Shown: in pieces, positions 1 through 5,197 of the stretch
Position numbering within the stretch: position 1 is the first letter of the stretch
Layout: every line of letters begins with the position of its first letter
NCBI GenBank assembly: GCA_013204685.1
Contig: JABMSC010000202.1
Coordinates: forward strand, 1-6,880
Length of the DNA: 6,880 nucleotides
Direction of reading: 5' to 3'
From: Candidatus Omnitrophota bacterium
GTDB taxonomy: Bacteria; Omnitrophota; Gorgyraeia; Tantalellales; Tantalellaceae
Translations under genes and position numbers: made by a program
The notes under the pieces: model-generated
What the model saw: only the letters and a program-made list of their open reading frames with translations
The model's database searches: none
What the model was told of the DNA's origin: nothing

Positions 1-1182
1 CACGAAGAGAGGGCCGATAAATTCGTTGATTATAGTTCCGCCTACGATAATACTTATAAGATAGTTGGAGATCTCTTTGAAAGCGGGGTTTTGATTCAAC
101 ATAAGAGCAAGGCCGATGACTATGCCCCCGAACGGGATCAGGCCGCTTGCCGTGTATTTTCTGACCATGGGCGGGGCCCCGGCGACCTTTGCGCCAAGCG
201 CCGTGCCTGCGTACTTTCCGATGATCCTGATGACCACGAAAAATATGATCAAGACAAAGATGATGTGTGGTACTCCGAAATCCAGATGCATTCCGCTTAG
301 CACAAAAAATATCAGAAAAATCAGCTCTTCCGAATACCTTTCCAGCATGGGGAAGATCTTTTCGGGAGTCTTATTATAGTTAGTCACGATTATCCCCATT
401 ACCATTATCGAGAGTATTTCTTCGGCGTGGACTAAAGTGGCAAGCCCCCAGCATAGCGTAAGAAAACTCAGGATCAGAACAAAAAACACTCCTTCACTTT
501 GTTTTGCGATACGTGTTGTGATGAAGTTAAAAACAACTCCGAGAAGGGAGCCAAGAAGAACGGACCCTGCCAGTATAAAGATGGGGGTGAGGATAGTGGC
601 AGATACGCTGAACGCTTCCTTTGCTATGATGGACTGCGCTATGACTATTGCAACACTGTAATTTATGATGCCTAAGACATCGTCAAAACCGGCTATGTTC
701 AGCATGGTTGAAGAGACTTTGCCTTTGGCCTTGTACTCATGGGTTACCGCTAGTGCCACCGAAGGGTCCGTGGGGGACCCGAGGCATCCCAGGAGAAGCG
801 CGAACGGAATGAATATTGCGAACCAGGAAGCCTGAGGGAAATTCGTGACAAGAGGCAGGAGTATGATAAAGCCGGCAGTGATCGCCAGAAAAGTTACTTC
901 AGCCTCGAATATTGTTATAAAAAAGATGCCTTTTCCCAGTTTTTTTATCTCAGGGAAGACCATGGTGCCGCCTATAGCAAAAGCTATGAAGGCGATAGCA
1001 ATGTTTTCTATTATGTCGGTATCGGATGTGATGGTTTTAGGTATGAAATGACATATCTGGGGGTTAAGTATGATCCCTGCCAGAAGGTAACCGATGATCT
1101 TAGGGAGCCTGAGCCGTTTGAACTCTTGCCCAAGAACAAAACCGAAAAAAAGAATGATCCCTATTATTAAGAAGCTGTTCAC
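1..1182 (-). CDS. CPA2-family cation/proton antiporter (Kef/NapA-like), 3' end outside window
   Basis: Reading the minus strand from a GTG at 1182-1180 gives 394 codons without a stop, leaving the window still open. The product is almost entirely hydrophobic, with about 11-12 predicted membrane helices and no signal peptide beyond the first helix. Hallmarks of the Na_H_Exchanger domain are visible: LPKIIGYLLAGIIL near residues 27-39, a TDP triplet at 138-140 in the unwound-helix region, the ion-binding Asp pair D167-D168 in GFDDVLGI, FFVLSGMHLDF at 292-302, and GGTIINEFIGP at 381-391, which in this family marks the end of the membrane domain. An Asp pair is typical of electrogenic exchangers such as NapA and NhaA; the exact ion (Na+ or K+) cannot be told. 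The protein exchanges a cation for protons at the inner membrane. Only a C-terminal tail or regulatory domain can be missing. It is divergent from the sulfur operon. Family call is firm; substrate is not. Confidence 0.92.
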   Translation of the reverse strand, partial: MNSFLIIGIILFFGFVLGQEFKRLRLPKIIGYLLAGIILNPQICHFIPKTITSDTDIIENIAIAFIAFAIGGTMVFPEIKKLGKGIFFITIFEAEVTFLAITAGFIILLPLVTNFPQASWFAIFIPFALLLGCLGSPTDPSVALAVTHEYKAKGKVSSTMLNIAGFDDVLGIINYSVAIVIAQSIIAKEAFSVSATILTPIFILAGSVLLGSLLGVVFNFITTRIAKQSEGVFFVLILSFLTLCWGLATLVHAEEILSIMVMGIIVTNYNKTPEKIFPMLERYSEELIFLIFFVLSGMHLDFGVPHIIFVLIIFFVVIRIIGKYAGTALGAKVAGAPPMVRKYTASGLIPFGGIVIGLALMLNQNPAFKEISNYLISIIVGGTIINEFIGPLFV

Positions 1183-1188
1183 ATTATA

Positions 1189-1194
1189 CCCCTT
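1189..1194 (-). promoter_or_regulatory. Ribosome binding site that fixes the GTG start of the antiporter
   Basis: On the minus strand AAGGGG lies six bases before the GTG at 1182-1180. An ATG two bases upstream of that GTG is out of frame and meets a stop at once (ATGTGA). The reading frame stays open further upstream but shows no ATG, GTG or TTG, so the GTG is the best start. Confidence 0.7.
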
Positions 1195-1203
1195 GATCCA
1201 ATA

Positions 1204-1232
1204 AGTATAGCATACAGTATATTCAAAAACAA
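1204..1232 (-). promoter_or_regulatory. Sigma70-type promoter for the antiporter gene
   Basis: On the minus strand a -10 box TATACT (1209-1204, 5 of 6 to consensus) sits 17 bases from a weak -35 box TTGTTT (1232-1227). The predicted transcript start, near 1197, would give a very short leader just long enough for the AAGGGG site. A second TATACT copy lies at 1220-1215. Confidence 0.55.
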
Positions 1233-1266
1233 AACAGAGAAAGCTTTTCAGCCCCCGCGTATTAAA

Positions 1267-1320
1267 AAGTTATCCACAAAGTAGCGCAGGTTTAAACCTG
1301 CGCTACTTTGTGGATAACTT
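1267..1320. repeat. Perfect 54-bp loopless palindrome with two inverted DnaA boxes
   Basis: The 27-base left arm (1267-1293) is the exact reverse complement of the right arm (1294-1320), with no spacer; the match breaks at 1266/1321. The outer part of each arm holds TTATCCACA, the consensus DnaA box, at 1270-1278 on the plus strand and at 1317-1309 on the minus strand. The inner core 1281-1306 reads GTAGCGCAGG, TTTAAA, then the complement. It lies between two back-to-back promoters, in DNA that neither should transcribe, so it does not look like a terminator. It could be a DnaA-binding or titration site, an operator for one or both flanking genes, or a member of a dispersed palindromic repeat family. 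GTAGCGCAGG-type palindromes are, from memory, common between genes in some environmental bacterial genomes. Confidence 0.95.
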
Positions 1321-1347
1321 CTGGACACTATCATTTGCGAACATTGC

Positions 1348-1376
1348 TTGCATTGGATCAGGCCAGGCGTTAAAAT
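1348..1376 (+). promoter_or_regulatory. Probable sigma70-type promoter of the sulfur operon
   Basis: A TAAAAT -10 box (1371-1376, 5 of 6 to consensus) follows a weak -35 TTGCAT (1348-1353) at the ideal 17-base spacing. The leader to the ATG at 1410 would be about 27 bases and contains the AAGGGGAG ribosome site at 1398-1404. The poor -35 would suit an activated promoter, but no recognisable activator site other than the palindrome upstream was seen. Confidence 0.45.
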
Positions 1377-1409
1377 AAAGAAGAAAAAACATATAAAAAG
1401 GGGAGCGCT

Positions 1410-2651
1410 ATGGGGAAAGACTTTATGGTGAAACAGTTTTCAGCTGGAAGCTGTTATTCTTATGTGTTAAGCTCTCAGCGTGACGCATTAATTATCGATC
1501 CGCATATAAGCTTAGTGGCAGAATACACTAAATATTTAGAGAAAAATAATTTGAGGCTCAAACATATTATAGATACCCATACTCATGCGGATCACTTTTC
1601 TTCAGCAGCAATATTAAAAGAAAAATCCAAAGCAATAGTTCTTATGCATGAGAAAGCGGTCTCTGAAGTGGCGGATGATAGGCTGAAAGATGGGGACAAC
1701 ATTAAGCTTGGAACTAAAGAGCTTAAAGTTATATATGCCCCAGGACACACGGACGACACTATAAATATTTACGGAGAAGACAGGGTCTTCACAGGAGACG
1801 TGCTTTTGATAGGCAGTGTTGGCCGAACGGATTTTCAAAATGGATCACATGAATCCATGTTTGATACTCTTCAAAATCTAAAAGCCTTGCCGGATAAGAC
1901 TGTGGTGTTTCCCGCTCACGATTATAACGGTAAAAAGTCATCGACGATTTCTCAAGAAAAAGAAACAAACCCCTTTATGAAAGAGGATAGTAAAGAAGCA
2001 TTTGTTGAGTCTGCCTCATCAAAAGTACTGCCTAAACCCTTTAATATAGAAAATATCATCCGTGTAAATCAGAAGGGAGAGGCGAAAGGTCTCAAGATGG
2101 TAACTCCCTCCGAAGTAAAGGAACTTGCTTCTCGGGATTCCGAAGTCCAGCTCTTAGACGTGCGTTCGCCACTTGAATACAGTGAAATGCATATTAAAGA
2201 TTCAGTTAATATACCGATCGACATGCTTCTTTCTAAGGTGAAGGAATTGAGCGAGTCTGGGAAGAGTTACATAGTTTTTTGCCGTACAGGGAACCGCTCT
2301 CCAATGGCTGCGGATATGCTCTTGCAGTCCGGAATACGTTCTGTAAGAATAATGGAAGGCGGAACTATCCGCTGGAAAAAAGAACGGTTTCCTGTCATCG
2401 AGGGAGCAGGTGGAATTTCTTTGGAACGCCAGGTAAGAATAATTGCAGGTAGTTTGGTTCTTACCGGGATAATATTGGCCTGGTTGGTAAACCTGGCATT
2501 TATCTGGATATCAGTCTGGGTTTCATGCGGCCTCATTTTTGCCGGTATTACGAATAGCTGTCTTATGGGGATCCTTTTAATGAAACTTTCCTACAATAAG
2601 AAAATATACAAGTCCAAAACAGGCGGCGGAACTTGTTCTATTAGCCAATAG
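1410..2651 (+). CDS. Persulfide dioxygenase (ETHE1-like) fused to rhodanese and YgaP-like membrane domain
   Basis: This 413-residue protein has three parts. Residues 6-215 are a metallo-beta-lactamase fold of the ETHE1 persulfide dioxygenase type. They carry THTHADH at 56-62, H113 in APGHT, D130 in FTGD, GRTDF at 138-142 and PAHDY at 168-172, followed by the ETHE1-like STISQEKETNP stretch and LPKP. By homology H57, H113 and D130 bind one iron. Residues 228-332 are a rhodanese domain with catalytic C291 in CRTGNRS. Residues 336-395 match the DUF2892/YgaP tail (ISLERQVRI, then two membrane helices, with C384 in TNSCLMG). Known chemistry: glutathione persulfide plus O2 gives sulfite and GSH, and rhodanese exchanges sulfane sulfur with sulfite or thiosulfate. 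Both catalytic domains should face the cytoplasm on an inner-membrane anchor. The C-terminal tail adds one more cysteine, C409. First gene of the operon; the start is supported by an AAGGGGAG site five bases upstream. Domain calls are firm; the acceptor thiol is inferred. Confidence 0.93.
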   Translation: MGKDFMVKQFSAGSCYSYVLSSQRDALIIDPHISLVAEYTKYLEKNNLRLKHIIDTHTHADHFSSAAILKEKSKAIVLMHEKAVSEVADDRLKDGDNIKLGTKELKVIYAPGHTDDTINIYGEDRVFTGDVLLIGSVGRTDFQNGSHESMFDTLQNLKALPDKTVVFPAHDYNGKKSSTISQEKETNPFMKEDSKEAFVESASSKVLPKPFNIENIIRVNQKGEAKGLKMVTPSEVKELASRDSEVQLLDVRSPLEYSEMHIKDSVNIPIDMLLSKVKELSESGKSYIVFCRTGNRSPMAADMLLQSGIRSVRIMEGGTIRWKKERFPVIEGAGGISLERQVRIIAGSLVLTGIILAWLVNLAFIWISVWVSCGLIFAGITNSCLMGILLMKLSYNKKIYKSKTGGGTCSISQ

Positions 2652-2687
2652 AAATTTCTGAATTATAACAATTAAAAGGAGAGCATC

Positions 2688-3200
2688 ATGAGAAAAACAT
2701 TAATTTTGGTATTTGCGATTATCCTTCTGAGCTTTCTGATTGCTCCGAGTTTGTTCGCACATTGTGGTGTTTGCGGCGTGGGGAAAGAGAAGGAACACGA
2801 GGCTAAAGGCAGCACCGAAAAAACAACCGGATCTTGTTTTGGAGACGTTTGTGCTGCTACTTCTGAAAAAGGCGGTGTAAGGGAAATAACCTACGAACAG
2901 TTTCAGAAGATCCGCAATTCCGGTGAAAAATATGTGCTCGTGGATGCACTCTCTAAGGAAAGTTACGACAAGGGGCATATTGAAGGAGCCATATCCTTTC
3001 CGTACAAAAGAATCGATTATGAAACAGCACCAAACATTCTAAGTAAAGCTGACAATATTATTGTCTATTGTGGAAGCTTTGAATGTGCGGCTAGCACTAA
3101 AGCAGCACATCGCCTGCAGGCATTAGGGTACGAAAACGTTATAGATTATAAAGGCGGACTTAAAGAGTGGCAGGAAAAAGGCAACGAGCTGGTGCAGTAA
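2688..3200 (+). CDS. Secreted cysteine-rich rhodanese (sulfurtransferase)
   Basis: The 170-residue product starts with a Sec signal peptide: a charged N-terminus, a hydrophobic stretch at 5-20 and a likely cut after SLFA at residue 24. The mature protein opens with HCGVCGVG (C26, C29) and then SCFGDVC (C50, C55), a cysteine-rich linker. A rhodanese domain follows at about 65-168. Its active loop is YCGSFECAAS, with catalytic C128 and a second cysteine C133, and the domain ends in the usual GGLKEWQ. It should act in the periplasm, accepting or passing sulfane sulfur. The linker cysteines could form disulfides, bind metal or carry persulfide; the sequence does not decide. It lies 36 bases after the dioxygenase-rhodanese fusion with its own AAGGAGAG site, so co-transcription is likely. 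That gives the operon one cytoplasmic and one periplasmic rhodanese. Rhodanese and export are well supported; the substrate is unknown. Confidence 0.9.
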   Translation: MRKTLILVFAIILLSFLIAPSLFAHCGVCGVGKEKEHEAKGSTEKTTGSCFGDVCAATSEKGGVREITYEQFQKIRNSGEKYVLVDALSKESYDKGHIEGAISFPYKRIDYETAPNILSKADNIIVYCGSFECAASTKAAHRLQALGYENVIDYKGGLKEWQEKGNELVQ

Positions 3201-3210
3201 TAGTACTGCA
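3193..3210 (+). other. Small intercistronic hairpin over the rhodanese stop codon
   Basis: TGCAGTA (3193-3199) and TACTGCA (3204-3210) are perfect inverse complements around a four-base loop. The stem contains most of the rhodanese stop codon and ends 17 bases before the next start. No T-run follows, so it is not an intrinsic terminator. It may affect mRNA processing or translation of the third gene, or be chance. Confidence 0.45.
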
Positions 3211-3227
3211 AGTAAACATGGAGAATA

Positions 3228-4247
3228 ATGAAAGAATATGATCTGGCTTTGACATGGGACAAGGATCCATGCCTTTTTACGGATATCCTCGAATCTGACT
3301 GCAAAAAGAAAGGGCTTTCTTTTTTGTGGATCACTTTTGAAGAGGCAAGAGGAATAATAAAAGACCTGGAATCCAACAAGCTTCGTATAAAAGTGCTTTT
3401 AGATACAGAAGCTACTTATGACGAGGAAGGGGATCTATATGCCAGGCTTTCTTATGCCGTGAAAGATTCAGGTGGAGTTGTTGTAAATGATCCTGACAGG
3501 ACCAGGATGTCCGTTGATAAAGCGGTCATGTATTATGAAATAAAAGGAGCGGGGATCATAACCCCTTACACGGTAGTCGTGCGTAACTGGGAACCCACTG
3601 TTTTTAAACTGACCGCAGAGGAAAAAGAAAAACTTAAAACCCCTTTTATTATCAAACCCGGTTGTGGGTGGGGGCATAGAGGTGTGATTTATAACGCGAA
3701 AGGAACAATAAGGGAAATCGCCCGGGCACGTGATTTTGACCGCGGAGATAATTTTCTTTTGCAGGAGAAGATATATCCGGTAACCCTGGAGGATAAAAGA
3801 GCCTGGTTCCGTGTGTTTCATGTCTTCGATAAGGTCATACCATGCTGGTGGGATGATACGACGTCAAAATACCACCAGGTAACACGTAACGAGTTCCAAA
3901 AATACAAGCTAAGCCCCCTGGTAAGGATCATCACTAAAATTGCTGACTTATCCAGGATGTCGTGGTTTTCCACCGAAATCGCCATAGAAAAAAAAGACGG
4001 CAAATTAAGATTTATATCAATTGACCATGTAAATGACCAATGCGATATGGAAGCGAGTTCCGAAAGCAAGGACGGTGTGCCTGATAACATCGTGAAGTTT
4101 ACTGCCTATTCAATAGTTCATGCCGCAAGAACACTTATAAAAAACAAGACCCAGCTACATAAGAAATATACCATTCTACTGAAAAAAAGCGGGCAAATTT
4201 CTTTAAAAGGACTGGGGTATGCCCCTAAACTGCTGTCCTATACATAA
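3228..4247 (+). CDS. ATP-grasp superfamily enzyme of unknown substrate
   Basis: I do not recognise a named family for this 339-residue soluble protein, but it has an ATP-grasp layout. A preATP-grasp region (about 1-95) is followed by DKAVMYYEIKGAGIITPYT (97-115), the usual entry into the ATP-binding part. PFIIKPGCGWGHRG (139-152) supplies the nucleotide-binding lysine and a glycine-rich loop. LLQEKI (177-182) is the hinge strand, RAWFRVF lies at 191-197, and E250, D266 and N269 (in IDHVNDQCDM) are likely magnesium ligands. ATP-grasp enzymes join a carboxylate to an amine, thiol or similar nucleophile through an acyl phosphate. No signal peptide or membrane helix is present. The ATG follows a short GGAGA site and lies 27 bases after the rhodanese stop, placing it last in the run. 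A role in making or modifying a thiol or peptide cofactor for the sulfur enzymes is only a guess from context. Confidence 0.8.
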   Translation: MKEYDLALTWDKDPCLFTDILESDCKKKGLSFLWITFEEARGIIKDLESNKLRIKVLLDTEATYDEEGDLYARLSYAVKDSGGVVVNDPDRTRMSVDKAVMYYEIKGAGIITPYTVVVRNWEPTVFKLTAEEKEKLKTPFIIKPGCGWGHRGVIYNAKGTIREIARARDFDRGDNFLLQEKIYPVTLEDKRAWFRVFHVFDKVIPCWWDDTTSKYHQVTRNEFQKYKLSPLVRIITKIADLSRMSWFSTEIAIEKKDGKLRFISIDHVNDQCDMEASSESKDGVPDNIVKFTAYSIVHAARTLIKNKTQLHKKYTILLKKSGQISLKGLGYAPKLLSYT

Positions 4248-4255
4248 GCTGTCCA

Positions 4256-4291
4256 TATCATCGTTATTGACACAAGCGCTGCCAGATGATA
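4256..4291. promoter_or_regulatory. Inverted repeat flanking the lipoprotein promoter (possible operator)
   Basis: TATCATC (4256-4262) and GATGATA (4285-4291) are perfect seven-base inverse complements spaced 22 bases apart. They bracket the -35 box, and the right arm overlaps the first bases of the -10. That position would suit a repressor site, but the arms are short enough to be chance. Confidence 0.3.
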
Positions 4292-4295
4292 GATT
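4267..4295 (+). promoter_or_regulatory. Sigma70-type promoter of the OmpA-family lipoprotein gene
   Basis: A perfect consensus -35 TTGACA (4267-4272) is followed after exactly 17 bases by TAGATT (4290-4295, 4 of 6 to consensus). Transcription would begin near 4302, leaving a leader of about 35 bases. This indicates the lipoprotein gene is transcribed separately from the sulfur operon, although no terminator was found between them. Confidence 0.65.
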
Positions 4296-4336
4296 TTAAG
4301 TATTAGTAACTAACAATAAACCAACAGGAGATCATT

Positions 4337-5128
4337 ATGCGGAAAAACATTATCTTTTTAGCTGTAATAATTCTTTCAATTGTATTCATATCGGGTTGCG
4401 GAACATTTAAGAAGAAGCCCATGGTAGATCATTCCGATGACGAGAAAATTATGTTACAAGCTAAACTCCGCCAGCTTCAAAAAGAGAAAGAGTCTGAGAC
4501 CGAAAAGTTGAGAATCGAAAAAGAAGCTGAAAAAGAAAGACTGCTTGCCGAAAGGGAAAGGATAATCGCTGAAAAAGAAGCGGAAATTCAGCGCATAGAA
4601 GAGGCGAAAGCGTTGGAGCTATCGGATAAAGAAAGAAAATTGACGGCTCTTGCAATGGCTAAGTCAGAACTTGAAACTCGGCTTCAGGAAGAAATAGGAG
4701 AATATAAAGCGAAGCTTGAGATGACAGAGAGGGGATTAGTTATTACCTTTTTGGCTGAGATCTTTTTTGATTCAGGAAAAGCTGTTATTAGCGCAACAGG
4801 AGAAGAGCCTCTAGAGAAAGTAGCAGCAGTATTGAACGGTAGTGTTCCCAACTCTGCGATTGCCGTGGAGGGCCATACTGATAATGATCCTATAAAACAT
4901 TCCGCGTGGGAATCAAACTGGGAACTTTCTTCGGCCAGGGCACTTGCGGTATTGCACTATCTTATTGACAAGGGAAGCGTAAAACCCGAGAGACTTTCAG
5001 CAGTGGGGTATGGAGAGTACAGGCCAGTTGCCAGTAATGACACCCCAGAAGGCAAACAGGAAAACAGGCGAGTTGAGATAGTAATACTTCCCTCGGCTCT
5101 AAAGAAGGTTCCGGCCGATGAGTTGTAA
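4337..5128 (+). CDS. OmpA-family peptidoglycan-binding lipoprotein with long coiled coil
   Basis: The 263-residue product has a lipoprotein signal: charged N-terminus, hydrophobic 5-17, and lipobox ISGC with acylated C21. G22 at the +2 position does not resemble the Asp that retains lipoproteins in the inner membrane, so outer-membrane anchoring is likely. Residues 36-128 are a highly charged Lys/Glu-rich coiled coil. An OmpA C-terminal domain spans about 135-252: FFDSGKAVIS, VEGHTDNDPI (177-186), NWELSSARA (194-202) and LSAVGYGEYRP (220-230). D182 and R201 match the pair that grips diaminopimelate in OmpA-like domains, and the spacing between them is of the longer MotB-like kind. It probably tethers the outer membrane to peptidoglycan across a spacer. 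It is larger than a typical Pal and has no tol genes nearby, so it is not called pal. The start has an AGGAG site six bases upstream. It is a single-gene unit between its own promoter and terminator. Confidence 0.92.
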   Translation: MRKNIIFLAVIILSIVFISGCGTFKKKPMVDHSDDEKIMLQAKLRQLQKEKESETEKLRIEKEAEKERLLAERERIIAEKEAEIQRIEEAKALELSDKERKLTALAMAKSELETRLQEEIGEYKAKLEMTERGLVITFLAEIFFDSGKAVISATGEEPLEKVAAVLNGSVPNSAIAVEGHTDNDPIKHSAWESNWELSSARALAVLHYLIDKGSVKPERLSAVGYGEYRPVASNDTPEGKQENRRVEIVILPSALKKVPADEL

Positions 5129-5153
5129 ATAGTAAATTAGCTCGAAGAATATG

Positions 5154-5187
5154 ATAGGGGCACGTGTATTACGTGCCCCTATTTTTT
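5154..5187 (+). terminator. Strong rho-independent terminator after the lipoprotein gene
   Basis: ATAGGGGCACGT (5154-5165) pairs perfectly with ACGTGCCCCTAT (5171-5182) around a five-base loop, and six T residues follow (5182-5187). It is 25 bases past the lipoprotein stop. The minus-strand ion channel gene ends at 5198, so the same 12-bp stem also lies in its 3' tail; on that strand only CATATTCTT follows, so termination there would be weaker. Confidence 0.9.
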
Positions 5188-5197
5188 GTAATAGATA

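Noticed and set aside
91..1051. Plus-strand open frames within the antiporter region
   Set aside because: They are antisense to a minus-strand frame with clear transporter motifs, have no family resemblance and lack consistent ribosome sites.
1267..1320. Palindrome as a bidirectional intrinsic terminator
   Set aside because: It lies upstream of both flanking genes, has no U-tract after the stem on either strand, and has no loop bases.
1267..1320. Replication origin
   Set aside because: Only two DnaA boxes are present, with no further box cluster, no AT-rich unwinding repeats and no dnaA, dnaN or parAB neighbours.
2267..4090. Minus-strand open frames opposite the sulfur operon genes
   Set aside because: They are antisense shadows of well-supported coding genes, with low-complexity, implausible protein sequences.
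4248..4336. Terminator between the ATP-grasp and lipoprotein genes
   Set aside because: The only inverted repeat is a 7-bp pair with a 22-base loop and no T-run; it overlaps the promoter and does not resemble a terminator.
4337..5128. Calling the lipoprotein Pal or MotB
   Set aside because: It has a long charged coiled coil absent from Pal and no tol genes nearby. It also has a lipobox rather than the membrane helix and plug of MotB, and no motA.
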